From contig CM041198.1 of the NCBI GenBank assembly GCA_023078555.1, positions 8,789,836 to 8,853,835 of the forward strand: a DNA stretch of 64,000 bases, read 5' to 3'. Origin of the DNA: Ulva prolifera. Lineage: Eukaryota > Chlorophyta > Ulvophyceae > Ulvales > Ulvaceae. The notes below the pieces were generated by a model. It made no database searches and was not told the origin of the DNA. It saw nothing but the letters and a program-made list of their open reading frames with translations. Position numbers and translations under genes: made by a program. Below, piece by piece: positions 11,501-22,722 of the stretch. Numbering within the stretch: the first letter of the stretch is position 1; every line of letters begins with the position of its first letter.

Positions 11501-14500
11501 CGTCATTTCAACGCACTACACGGGCCGCCAGTGACTGGGTCAGGCAAGTGGTGCCATGCTCAAACACAGTGCTCCTTTCAGACACTATTACAGTGAATCA
11601 CAGTCATGATCGCAAGGCATCCCTCAGGACACCCGGAGCCGGGTGGGGCTCGTGAGGCGCAGGGGTCAGCAGGTGGTGCGTGCCGTGGTACACAGTCCCA
11701 TAGCCTCCGCGGCCAAGGACGCTGAAGATCTTGAGCTGCTGCTCCTGCAGGTCCCCCTGCATCTCCATCATCTCTCGGTGCACCGCCTCCTTCATCCGCC
11801 GCACGCTCGCCATGCTGTCGCTCTGGCTGCGTAGTACCTCCGCGCTCCCCGTCGCCGACACCGCCGCCGACGCGTTCGTGGCGGCCCCGGCCGCCGCGAA
11901 CCGCCGCGCCTCCACAGCGTGCTGCTCCTCCAGCAGGCTCAGTGCGCGCCCCGCCGGGGACTCGTCGCCGCCGGTCGGCATGCCCGACGGGCTGCCCTTA
12001 AGGTGCGGCGTGCCGACTCCCGCCGCGTTGCGCACGAGCTCCCGGTCCACAGACTCCTCCCTCCCGGCGCCGTAGCCGTTCGTGCTGCCGCTGCGGCCCT
12101 GCCCGCCGTGCGAGCGCTCCCGCCCAAGCTGCTCCATCGCCATCAGCCGCATCGGCCCCCCGACCGACTCGCTCGCGCGCACCGATGAACCCGCCGCCAC
12201 TGATGCCACCGCCGCCAGCGCCTCCTCCTCGTCGCTCCGCGGCGTCGCCATCTCGACCGCGGAGAGGTGGGGCAGGTACGGGTCCCCGCTGCGCTCGTGC
12301 GCCACGTGCTCCTGCGGGGACCGGGGCTGGACGGACCGCTGCGGCGAGGCCGGCACACCCGTGATGCTGCCCATCACCGTGCTCCCGGCGCCGACGCTGT
12401 GCTCGGCGGTGTTGAACAGCGTGTTTGAGGCGCGCGAGTGCGTCATGTTGATCGGCGACTGCGGCGCGCCGACGCCCGGCGTGACGACGCCCGTCGTCAT
12501 GTCGGAGCCGGAGGTGCGGGAGATGAGGGAGCGGGCCTCGTCGGCGACGCTGTTGCCGTTGACGGTCGTGGACGCGGCCAGCCCGCGCATCTCCTCGTCG
12601 GCCTTGGCGCGCTGGGCGCGGTCGCGGCGGATGACGATGATGATGAACGCCGTGATGACCGCCCACATCACAACTGCAGCAGCGGGGGCCTCCTCTCACG
12701 CTGACCGCGGACGCCACGACGCAGTTCGCAGGCCCCCGCGAGAGGCAAAACGCCAAAGGCATAAGGCAGCAGCACAGGACCGTTCCATGAGTGGCCTCAG
12801 GACCCAGATGGATGAGTGAGCCACCCACTGCATCTGCTGAGAGCAGGCTGTGAGATGGACGCTGCGGGCTGCAGGCGCCTGTGGGGTGTGTGACAGCACT
12901 GGATGCCGGAGAAACGAGCTGGTGCATGCACAGTACATAACGGTGCAGCGACCTGACTATGGCCGTCGTGCTTGCGATGCACACAGTGCAGGGAAATTGA
13001 TGCATTGCTTATTGGCAGAGTCTGCAGAGTGCAGCGACAGTGGGGTGCAGGGCCGCACGGAGGCCACCCACGACAGCGACACGGACGATCCACTTCCGTT
13101 CATCATCATCGTCGCTATCTGGCTCACCAATCTCAGGCATGGCATCGTCTTGCCCAGCTGCATCGGGCTGGGATGTGCTGTCAGGTGGGTCTGACGCCTG
13201 CAACAGCTGCCTGGCCGTCTCCACCCGGGCGGTCGCCAACTGCGATGGCGCACAAGCTCCGTGGACATTCCGGAACTGTACACTGGGCCCTGGCGACCCC
13301 ATTTGTGGGTCAGGCAGCGGGGCATGGGGCCGGCCAGCCACGACCGATGCTGCAAGCCTCATCAGCCGAAGCAGCTGCGCTTGAGGCGTTGAGTCGGGTG
13401 CCACCTGCAAGGTCACAAGTGTCGTGGATAATCTTCATGCTAGTACACTTTGGCTGCGCCGAGTTGCCATACATGCGGTCAACATATAGTCATAATGCTT
13501 GCAGCACTGCAGTGCCGCAGACAGCCGATGATTTGCCTGCACGTGGCGCCATCGGCAACCGTCCTGCCGAAGTACAGGAAAACAATATCGACTTCAACCT
13601 CTATGCACAGGGGCTGGCAGGTTTAGGCGGATAAGGGTGCAGTTTGCAGCCGGAGGTGCCCAGCAAGGTAGTAGAAGCCGCCTGTCGCACCTTACACGGT
13701 CCCATGACCCCACAATCCACAAGAAGTACGCTAGCACTCCGGCTCCCGGCGAAGTGGGCTGCGATCGACTGTGCAGCCGTCTCAGCGTCTGAAGTGGCAT
13801 CTGCCTGTGAAGGCAGTACGCAATTCCTGAGGACCAATCTGGCATCTTCCGCAAGCAGGAATCCTGAGGATGGACTTCTGAAGCTTATCGATTGCATGTT
13901 GCAGTCAATATCAACATGCATCGATGTCGCAATTGCGAGCAAGTCCCACTCCAGAGTCGCCCTGCAAGCGACAAGCTCAGACTCTCTCTCGGTACACGCA
14001 ATTCCGTCAATTGAATGAGTATCGTGGAACTGCCATGGTTGTGCGCATCAGTCCGCTTAAATCTTCGCATGCGGCATTGACGCACGGCGGATGGCGAGAT
14101 GTCTCAAGGGGACACCATTCGCGATGACGCAGAAGCACTGTAAGCGACCATAGAAGCATAACGTATCGAGGAATGCTATGCTGCAGATGTCAGATCATCC
14201 ACACCAAACTGGCAAGCCACCCTTCTTGCCAGGCACTCTGAATGGAGGGAGCATATTAGAGCAGCGATACACACGGACAACGCGCATGTACATGACCAGC
14301 GCAGGAAGATATCGGGCGTAATGTACAAACGCTGCGCGACAGCTGATCCACCAGCTTCAAGCCGAGCAGATCCACGGGCAGAAACGCACATTTCGTATGG
14401 CCTGACGCACATATCCACCTGCCGCCGTCCCATGGTGCCCATCTTCTGAACTACAGCGGCTGCTTCATCGTTTGTTGATATGGGGAGGCAGGGAAGGTGC

Positions 14501-14586
14501 GCGCGCGCCCGGCGAATAGCGTCCACGGGGGCGGGAGTGTATCCAAACGCCGTGAACGCAGTGACAGCAATCAGAAAGGTCCACAT
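5588..14586 (-). CDS. Receptor-like serine/threonine (TKL-type) protein kinase B, complete
   Basis: Single-pass membrane kinase, about 1277 aa. Nine exons: 14586-14411, 13961-13691, 13404-13068, 12673-11684, 11071-10863, 8645-8463, 8040-7787, 7447-7240, 6793-5588; every phase joins. Residues 1-20 form a signal peptide (MWTFLIAVTAFTAFGY). The ectodomain to about 253 has short beta-strand-like repeats (LVLRNCVL, VLLVDCGV). The transmembrane helix (about 254-276) is split by intron 3 and followed by RR. A Ser/Thr/Gly juxtamembrane region leads to the kinase: Gly loop GRGGYGTVYHG (about 580-591), VAIK lysine 602, EYCNGGSL hinge, catalytic loop HGDLNPANVLL (Asp713, Asn718; HGD instead of HRD), DFG Asp746, APE, and C-lobe HHPEDRP. 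The last 402-codon exon is a Ser/Arg/Gly/Gln tail with no domain recognised. The ligand is unknown. Catalytic residues are intact, so activity is expected. Intron 4 needs either a GC donor or a 16-residue insert. Confidence 0.9.
7755..7778 (-). repeat. C24 homopolymer just inside RLK-B intron 7
   Basis: 24 G on the plus strand, so C on the sense strand, starting about 9 nt after the donor GTGCGC at 7786. Similar placement to the C run in RLK-A intron 2. Confidence 0.9.
8646..10862 (-). other. Large intron 5 of RLK-B
   Basis: 2217-bp intron between the alpha-C exon and the hinge exon of the kinase. It contains the 32-bp minisatellite, a tract of short near-repeats (ACCTCACGCAAATCAACCT, 9570-9620) and, beside the acceptor, a duplicated CACACCTCCGTTCAGGT (8662-8698). 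Open frames inside it come from the minisatellite or are random. Confidence 0.7.
10028..10446. repeat. 32-bp minisatellite, 13 copies
   Basis: Thirteen head-to-tail copies of a 32-bp unit (core GGCAAGACGACCAGACACGC, then AAGAAACAT). Variation is limited to a few positions (GGCGACC/GACGACC/GACAACC/GACGAAC, CAC/CAT). Because 32 is not a multiple of three the array reads open in several frames on both strands, producing spurious proteins of QTRKKHAG type. It lies wholly in RLK-B intron 5. Confidence 0.95.
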
Positions 14587-15825
14587 ACTAGTATATGTCA
14601 GATGCTTGATCCTACATGTTGCTTACGTGCAATATTAATCAGTTCTCGATTCTCTGCTTTCCAAACAGTCGCAGAACGACATGAAAGCGCCAATTACGCG
14701 CGCACTTCAGGCGCGGCGATTTGTACCTGCATGTGTTGCAGCCTTTTCCCTGCGCGTTGGGTATGCTTGAGCTTGCGGACGGCTGCGACCTCCGGCGTCG
14801 ACCTGCCGGACGGGCAGACAATCCCTCGGTAAACCGTCGCCAGTTGCAGCACTGGCCCGTCCTGCTGTAACCCAGACCACATCACCGCTGTCGCACAATG
14901 TGTGGTACCGCTCTACATTCGGAAATTCAGTTTCACAAGTGTGGCCGGATAGGTGACGGTCAGTGACAACAACGCCAGCCTGTTCTGCGATTCAACTGAT
15001 CTGAGGCAAAAGCATTGATCATAGGCAGCGATTGCGTGAGGCACATTGGCTCTGTGCAAACGCGTCCTAGATGCCGCTGAACGTCAGGTGATGCTCAGTG
15101 GTACACCGGACCAGTACCTCGGACATGCTCGCTGCAGTGCGCTCCGAGAGGCGGTAGCGTGAATCCTCAGCGTCGTCTGCAGAAGCTGCGCACCGCTCAT
15201 CCGAAATAACCTCGCGCATGCATGGACGCATTTGAGTTTTGAAGCTGCGGTTCTGCACACCGTCGGTTACACGCCCGACCATTCGAAGCAGGATCATTCC
15301 ATCTCGTTGCCAATTGTGCGCGTTGCATACGCAGGGGCTGCTTGTCAGTGTGCACGCAGCACACTGCGTGTACTGCGAACGTCAGGAAGACCTTTCAGAG
15401 GACGAACCGGCGATTGAATTCCCACTGACCTCAGCCACTGCGACGAGACCTATACAATCAACAAATAGCAAGGCACAAACAATCGAATCGGTGGACCCCA
15501 GTTGTGCCCCTCGACGTTACATGGTATTTTCCCGTTGCGCACGTCGCAGTTCTTGCACGCAGCCGCGTTTCAACGGCAAGTTCCGGGTAACGTTGCCATC
15601 TCGAGAGCCGGTATGGTCGTGCAACGAAAGAGAGAGCTTCGACTTATGCGCAGGACGTCTAGGTCCCGGAGCTGATTGCCCAGCTTGGATGGAGTCCATC
15701 CACCAATCCCTGTGATATCTCAACGCGGATGCATCCAGCCGGAGAGGGGGGTCGGCACTCAGGCCCCATGCACGTCCAATTGAACCGCGAGCACCTCAGA
15801 AAGCTCAAGACAGCGCTGGGAACGT
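14587..15825. other. Spacer upstream of RLK-B
   Basis: Should contain the RLK-B promoter. Short frames on both strands (for example 15239-15715 plus) have no recognisable motif and no clear splice continuation. Nothing else seen. Confidence 0.5.
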
Positions 15826-17264
15826 CTATAGACTCACATTAACCTCCTGAATGCTGCTGTATCTTTGTTTTAAGTCGCTGGGCGAAATCGACCTTTGGCC
15901 CGAAATCCGCGTGCATGGCTGGGCAAAAGGCCCCATTGTGCCCAGCGAGCGCGAGACCGCGCCCAGCGGCACCGGAAACATGCCCAATGGCTTCAAAACA
16001 CCCTAATATGCCTGTAGTGCATCCTGATGCGTTATAAATCGTCTGTTGTGTTGCTGCGGGCGGTACAGTGCATGCTCTGCCATGTTTGCTTCCCTGGGAC
16101 GCCATCGACCGCGTCGCTAGAAGCTGGTGTGCACAGAATAATCACCGGAGGTATTTGAGATGGTTTTTCGGGTCTGGCGAGACTGTTGCTTGCGCTCTGT
16201 TGCTCTGGCTGGGGGGCAGGTTGGCTGTTGCATTTTGTACTCCATAGAGCTGGGCGTTTTCAACAGTTGATCACGATAGAGCCAAGCACAGATTCTGCAG
16301 CACATCAGATTGGCATGTCCAGATAGCATGTGTGACACTTGTCCTTCCATCCAGCTTACGTGTGGCGACCTGGTTGCATACATCTGTGACTCTGTAAAGT
16401 AAATCTGGGTCTAAACTGAATCTAAAGTAAATTTGTACCACTGGAAAGCAGTGTATCGCCCTCGTCAGCAGATCAGGCATGTTTAGGACCATGGCAGGCT
16501 GTAACACTGTGCGTGGATCTACTGCATGTTCGAGTGGATTCAAGCGAACAATGATGTGCCTACGCAAGCCTCCCATTCTGTAGAATGGTGCTTGCTTGCA
16601 GTCCATGCTGATGATAGGCATGTAAATTTCAAGTTTATATCCTGATCGCTTTTGAAGAATATATCTGGTCGGTGGTGCTGCTGTCCCTGCGATCTCAAGG
16701 TGCAAAGGAGGCTATGCAGTGTAGCATGCTACATTGACTGATCCGGAGGTTCACTCAGTACTGTATGGACAGGAATCAAAGTATAGGAAGTCTCACAACA
16801 ATGCTATCTTAAGATGAGGCTCACAACACTGGAGCTGCTGCGATGTTTCGAGTCTCTCAGCAAGGAGCACGTCGTCCACTTGCTCTTTGTTCACCACACA
16901 AGCCAGCTGCATATTTGTAATAGTCCGGTAAGCTCGTCGAAATCATGTTACTCGTTGGGATTCGTCTCGCTAGTGTTCACGCCCGCCATGATGCTGGTCG
17001 GACGCGAACACCGCAACACCGGTGGCACAAGTGGAGCTCGAGTCGGCAGACAGTGGAACAGCAAGGCATCATATTATAGTGTTTTTCGATTGCTCTCTGC
17101 CCACTGAGCACGATGGGCATACGCTGGGCACCATTTGAGGCCATCTGAGCCGTCGCTGGGCAAAACGGGTGTTTTGCACGAAAAACACCGATTTCGCTGG
17201 GCGTTTTCACCTGTTACGCCCAGACTGCTTGCAATCGATTCAAGAGGTTACTGTCAGTCTATAG
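15826..17264. mobile_element. Unclassified terminal-inverted-repeat element, 1.44 kb
   Basis: The two ends are imperfect inverted copies of about 27 bp, consensus CTATAGACTSACAKTAACCT then CYTGAAT. Just inside both ends lie many GCTGGGC/GCCCAGC motifs in both orientations (15877-15990; 17110-17235) and the shared string GCTGGGCG with AAATCG. The interior is AT-richer than the surroundings. It carries one unrecognised 144-codon frame on the minus strand (16705-16271). No target-site duplication could be fixed with certainty. Size and organisation suggest a small DNA transposon or a non-autonomous derivative; the family is unknown. Confidence 0.6.
16271..16705 (-). CDS. Unrecognised 144-codon frame inside the TIR element
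   Basis: A continuous frame with ordinary amino-acid composition, unlike the Ala/Arg-rich shadow frames elsewhere. It has mixed hydrophobic segments (KLEIYMPIISMDCKQAPFY; VVQIYFRFSLDPDLLYRV), no signal peptide and no motif I can assign. A downstream minus-strand frame (16383-16117) has a basic KQQSRQTRK end and could be a further exon, but no junction was established. It may belong to the mobile element around it. It could also be a chance frame in AT-richer DNA. Confidence 0.3.
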   Translation of the reverse strand: MHLEIAGTAAPPTRYILQKRSGYKLEIYMPIISMDCKQAPFYRMGGLRRHIIVRLNPLEHAVDPRTVLQPAMVLNMPDLLTRAIHCFPVVQIYFRFSLDPDLLYRVTDVCNQVATRKLDGRTSVTHAIWTCQSDVLQNLCLALS

Positions 17265-18686
17265 GACTTTTCCTTGTGTTCTGGAGCTTTCTGAGGTGCT
17301 CGCGGTTCAATTGGACGTGCATGAGACCTGAGTGCCGACCCCCCTAGCCGGAGCTTGGCAAAGGATTGCAAGGACACTGAAATGGCTGTGAGGAAGTGCC
17401 TGTTGTCATCCCGCATTTGCTCGATGATGCAGCCTCGGGCTGCAGTGCTCCACCTGGGTGTCTCTGAGACATCTGTCCACGCAACAATCGGATGCATATG
17501 CAGCACATCTCTGTGCACAGGATGCACCTTCTGACCCCCTGGAACTTACATTGGGGCTGAGGGGATCCTGCAACACCTAACATGGAACATGTGTTCCTGC
17601 CTGTACTTACAAAGGACACAGGCCGGGCATGCTACTGGTTCTCGGAAACTAGTTGCAAACCCACTGAATCATTCATGGCACCAGGCCGGGCACGAGCTTG
17701 CACCACAGCCCTACCAGCAATACCTGCCACATCTTAAAGCCCGATGTTCCTGTATGGCCGTCTGTTGGCGCGGCCGCATAGGCCGGGCGCCATATCTTCT
17801 CGGAGCCGGCTTCAAAGTTCAGGCGGCACCGCCCTCCATAGGTGGGGTATTCCTTGTTGCGAGGTGACTCAGCATCTAGAGACATCTGGAAGCTTGTATG
17901 TGTCACGGTCTAGACTCTACACGAGAGGCCTAGGCCGTCCCGGACCTGAGGGAAGGATCTGGGCACATGAGAGAGAGTGTGTGCTGCCTAGAGAGCAGCA
18001 CGTCAGACCAATTCACAACGTTCCATGCCCACGGTGGGCCTCGATCGATTTATGAATGCATGATGAATGATGTAGTTATAAAGGGCAGAGGCCGGGCATC
18101 GAGTCGTTTCTCGGAATTCACTTGCAAATCCACTCACTCATCCACCAGTTCCGTGCACGCCCACTATGGGCAAACGCACGGCACATGAGAAACTACAAAA
18201 GCGTCCTCACAATTAGAGTAAACGCAGGCATCCAGCTGCATCGATGTATGAGTGCATAGTCTCTCGTGTGTATATATGCCTCCCAGGCACATGGTAGCCG
18301 CAGCCAGCAGCATCCAGCTGGGCACGTTGCAATGCCACGACGTGCAAGCACCAACGTGAGACACACCGACAGATGTGCGCTCGCCCATCTGTGACTACAG
18401 CCGCAGCTACAGCCGCAGCGTTGACTCGACAGACGGACTCGTGCGCTGTGAATGGATGAATGAACGGAGCAGCTGATCGGATCATGCGCCTCAGCAATGA
18501 GAGCGTCAACCACAGGACGAAGCCAATTGGCCTGAGAGATTGGCGTTTTCTATTCTTGAGGCTGGCCCCCTGCTCTTGGGCCCAGTGCCGGCGACTCAGG
18601 GCCTGGCATGTCATTGTGTTTGACAGGTGGGGAGTGTATGTGATGGTTTCCGAGGGGAACGTGACCACATGGGCTGTCTTCTGTGT
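17265..18686. other. Gene-free stretch
   Basis: No coding region, RNA gene or repeat array recognised. Several GCCGGGC strings recur (near 17624, 17686, 17783 and 18092), perhaps traces of an old repeat, but I could not define a unit. Confidence 0.4.
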
Positions 18687-19250
18687 GTTACAAGGACAAA
18701 GGCAGCAAGGCGGGCAGCACCGCGAAATAAGCAAACAGACGAAGCAAACACACAGACACGCACGCACGCGACACCCACCACGCCCAGGAAACCCACCACC
18801 GGCGCATCAAAAGACACAGATCCGCAGACCGCCAAGCACACACCCACACACCCACAAACCAAAACCCACACACGCACGCACAGACCCCACGGCCAACACA
18901 CAACATCACAACCACCAACACCACAACGCCCGCCGCCGCACGACAGGGCCAAACCCAACACACCGCTGCCTGAGGCCGCCCATCATGGCCGCCCGATTGC
19001 CGGGGGCCGCCCTAGCCCCAAGACCCACCCCCACCCCACCGAGCCACAGCACACCACGCCAGCCCGGCACACCGCCGCGCAGCCTCGCCGGCCCACGCCG
19101 CACCGCACCCAGGACAATGCACCGCCCAAGCCGTCTCCGCAGTCCCTGCACATGCCAACGAAGGCACCCCGCACACCCATCGGACCCGGCGTAGCCGGAG
19201 TCAGAGGCCACAAGTCGGTGGCGTCAAGCGGACGGGGCCCGAGGGGCACC
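18687..19250 (+). repeat. MITE-like repeat, copy 1, with CA-rich tail
   Basis: Begins TGTTACAAGGACAAAG. Its first 150 bp match the reverse complement of the right half of the copy at 19750-20062, including GACACAGATCCGCAGACCGCC (18808-18828). The rest is (CA/CCA)-rich low-complexity DNA, which explains the long Pro/Thr/His frames here. No matching right terminus was found, so this copy is truncated or rearranged. Confidence 0.65.
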
Positions 19251-19749
19251 CCACCGTTCAGGGCGGATGGCCTGTCTTCAAGAAGTTCTGAAGTTCAGGA
19301 GTTCAGAAGTTCTGTGTGCCCAAGTGAGTCATTGTTGCATACAGGCAAGCCGAAACATACCAGTACATGTCACCGGCACGTTCTGGGATCTGTGTTGAGA
19401 TATCATATGGTGCCGTGAGCGAGCCAGCCAGTTGTGAAAGTGCATGTTGCTGACGTGCAGCTTGATTCTGGCCGTGGTGAGCGGACTACTTGGTCACAGG
19501 CCATTGCAACGCAGAATGATAGAGCATGTCGAAGAGATTCAGAGCAGGTGTATGCTGGCCATGGGAGCACTTCACAGCCTCTGTTGATCTATTGAACTGC
19601 AAACTTCAGTACTGCAAATTTGCAAAAAAACACGCACATGTGAAGGTCCTGGAAGGTTTCATCATCTGCATGCACACCCACGTGCTTGAACATCCGATGT
19701 TCATGAGTCATGATCACCTGAGACATCTGCTGAGACGCACCCTTGTTGA

Positions 19750-20062
19750 GCCAGTGTACTGTGTTACAAGGACAAAGCAAGCAAGGCAGGACACACCGTG
19801 GGCAACAAGCAGGGGAACCGCACACCACGCAACCAGCCACACGCAGCACACACCAACACACCCACGCAACGTCAGCACCCGCGCTGACCACGGCCACACA
19901 AGCCCAGTGGGCCGGTGGGTGGTTGGCGGTCTGCGGATCTGTGTCGTTTGCTGAGGGCGTGATGGCGTGCATGGGTTTCTGGGTGTATGCTTGGTCTGCT
20001 TGCTTCTTTCGCGGTGCTGCCCGCCTTGCCGGCTGTGTCATTGTAACAGCCCAGTGAGCCAG
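19750..20062. mobile_element. MITE-like element, copy 2, with terminal inverted repeats
   Basis: Left end TGTTACAAGGACAAAGCAAG and right end, read inverted, TGTTACAATGACACAGCC, form imperfect terminal inverted repeats around about 290 bp with no coding capacity. The string GAGCCAGTGTACTGTG flanks both sides (19749 and 20057), possibly a target duplication or local duplication. Related in inverted orientation to the repeat at 18687. Confidence 0.65.
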
Positions 20063-21206
20063 TGTACTGTGTATGCGACCTTTTGGTCGTTGCTTGTTGC
20101 AGACACGCAGCTGCCTTTGCTTAAAAAGTAAGATATACAACGTTGTCAGGTTGCATAGTCAGTGCCTCGAATCGGATCATCCTCGCCACACAGCCAGTGC
20201 CCTTACATATGTACGTACTTCGGCTCTGTGCGCGGATCATGTGACTACAGCCCCGACTGGGCCCACAAGTGATGTCATCCGTACATAGCAGCGAAGCACA
20301 CGTTCAGGCAGTGTGAAAGCTACCACCATGTCAGTTCTCTGAGCCAGAATGCCAAAGGTGAACAGCGCACGTGGACACGCCCTCAAGCAGTCAGTGCAGC
20401 ATGCCAGGCTGGGTTGCAGACTGTTACACGACACGGCTCCTAGCCTAAACAAGACAGCTTCTATGGTTCACTCCCTGCGGAGCCTACGCGACCCTGCACA
20501 TGGGCATAATAGCACCGAAATACGCTGCAGCTGAGCTGCAGCCGCCGCCGGGCTTGCTGCATGTTGGCACCCTAGTGACACCAACGCACGATACAGCCCC
20601 ACGTTCGAGCAAACGTCTTCAGGACTGGCACGTCCAAATTGGAAATTGGGAATTCCGGAACTGGGAAGTACGGCCAAAATGGAGAATCCGTGGAAGGGGG
20701 AGAAAGGCGCAGACGCATCTCCCGGAAACATTCTATCATCTAATGCAAACACACGTGGTCGGTCGAGCGCCACGCAGCTGACCCCAAACCCACACAGCGC
20801 ACGCACCCACCTGTGCAGACTGCAATCAAAATTCCCGTGCAGCGCAGCCTGTTGCGCGGAGCCGTGGAGCGTTTATGGTTCACGACCCTGGCCGCACCAG
20901 AGTTGGCCATGACATCTGCCGCCTCTGCGCCGATCAGGCGGTCGCACCCTGCATGGCCCACACGCCCGTCAGCTGCCGACCGTGAAGCATGCAGGAACGC
21001 ATGAGCGCAGATGTGTATGACCGTGTGGCAACACAGCTCTAGATCTCAGCAACCCAAACCACTGGGTGGCACCCAGGCCGCATTGGCACCGTGACAGCCG
21101 CACACGGACTTGCCCTCATAAGTGCGCCTGACAAGTCCTGACACATCATTAGTACAGCCATGCCACATAGCGGAGCCTTCACTGGCCCGGGGGAGGGGGA
21201 GCGCAC
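20063..21206. other. Region 3' of the secreted-protein gene
   Basis: May hold further minus-strand exons of that gene. A candidate begins after an acceptor near 20946 (reading CDRLIGAEAADVMANSG) but its phase does not fit the supported exon. Otherwise I see no gene, repeat or RNA. Confidence 0.35.
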
Positions 21207-22436
21207 AGCATTTGCGAAGGAGGCGTCGGTGGAGCCGAGGGCATCCCCGAAGGCAGTGTCGGAGCGCTCGCAGCCCTCGACGTAGGTCACCGTTGCGGCG
21301 ACCTCGGCAGTGATGGCCGTTGCCACGTCTGCCTCGAAGCAGCTGCCCTTCACCAGCGCCTGCGCAATGGCCTGCACACACACCGCAACTCCAGCTCGAC
21401 GCTCTACTTCACAGCCAACGGTGCAAGCAACACATGCATTCATGTTGGTACATAGCAGGACGGGGTTGTAGATTTCAATTTGGAGGAGTCGGCCGCCGCG
21501 GCTGGCTGACGACGGCGAGAGAGTCGCCGCAAGAGCAGCGGCAGCACGGCGAAGGCCCGGGTAGCCACCGCAAGAGCACAGCACAGCACAGCACAGCGGA
21601 GCAGGCCCGGGGCGCACCTCCGTCCAGACGGTGGCATAGGTGGCGGCGGAGCAGCTGGCGTAGGCGGACGCGAACGCCGAGGAGTCGCCCTCGGAGCACG
21701 CCATCACCTCCGCGGCCGCGAAGGTCTCCGCCATCAGAGACAGGTACAGCGAGGCGCTCCCGACAGACAACCCGCCGGCTCCCGCCAGGCACTCGCAGTC
21801 CTCCATCGCGATGGCGACGGCCTCTGCGTGGCCGGTGACCGTCGCGTCGGCCCACGCCTCCGCGGTCGCGGACGCGTTGGCGCACGCGAACGCGTCGCCG
21901 GAGGAGACGCACTGCGCCTGCGTGGCCGCAAGGGAGGCGGCAATGGCCTCCCCGGCCACGTGCGCGGCTCCCGCGGCAATCACGACGGAGCCGCCGAACC
22001 CTGGCCGGCAGAACTCGGCAAACACTGAGGAGATGGCGGACGCGTGCGCGGACTGGAAGTCGCTCATGCCCTTTGCATTGGACTGAGCAGAGCACCCTGA
22101 GGAGGAGGTTGAGGGGGCTGTGAAGTCAAAGAGGGAGGTCGCGAAGCGGCCTTCGTCGCCCTCGTTGCCTTCGTCGCCGTCGGCGTCGGGGGGAACCCCG
22201 GCGGTGGGGGTGCCGCTGCCGGGCACGGTGGAGGAGGACTGGCTGGAGCCGTTGCTGTTGCAGCCGATGCCGCGGCAGGTGCTGGAGCCGCGGCCGGAGC
22301 TGCCGTCGCGGCTGCCGGTGAGGAGCGGGCTGAGGCCGGCGGAGAGGGAGGCGGCCGCGGGGGCCGCGGCGAGCAGGGTGGCCGTGGCGGCGAGGAGGGC
22401 GGGTGTCGGCGCAATCATCCTGCACACATGCTTCAT
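21207..22436 (-). CDS. Secreted Ala/Ser-rich, Cys-containing protein
   Basis: Exon 1 (22436-21618, 273 codons) and exon 2 (21371-21207, 55 codons) join in phase 0 over a 246-bp intron (donor GTGCGC, acceptor TGCAG). The intron happens to lack stops, so an unspliced reading is also open. The N-terminus is a signal peptide (IAPTPALLAATATLLAAAPAAA). Met at 22418 directly follows an AG, so it may be the true start behind a 5' UTR intron. A Ser/Gly/Asp/Glu linker is followed by a region of loosely repeated amphipathic, Ala-every-second-residue segments with spaced cysteines (AEFC, TQAQC, FACANAS, EDCEC, VMACSEG, KGSC, EGCERS). That suggests a disulphide-bonded repetitive secreted or cell-wall protein. 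No family recognised. The next donor (GTGCGC, 21206) implies a further exon that I could not place, so the 3' end is provisional. Confidence 0.68.
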
Positions 22437-22722
22437 GGTTCATGAGGCGGCTTGGACACGAGTGCAGCAGTGCTCTTGGAAAACTCTGGAGCCGTGTTCT
22501 CCAGAGGACGCTGAACACTCTGCTGGAACGAGACCACTTACCGCAGGGGGAAACCACCGCATGTGTCTGTCAATGTGTCGCTTCGGAACACGTGCATGTA
22601 CATGCATATACACATGATCAGGAGGCAGTGTGCATGTGTTCCCGGAGGTCGAGAGCGTCCCTGCGACCGTGCATGTATCTGCATGCAAGCAGCTGCATGC
22701 AGGAGCACTCTCGTACTTGGTG

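Noticed and set aside
15239-15715. 158-codon plus-strand frame as a gene
   Set aside because: No motif, no upstream promoter hint, overlapped by equal frames on the other strand.
18460-19418. Pro/Thr/His-rich plus-strand frames
   Set aside because: They come from CA/CCA low-complexity DNA within the MITE-like repeat.
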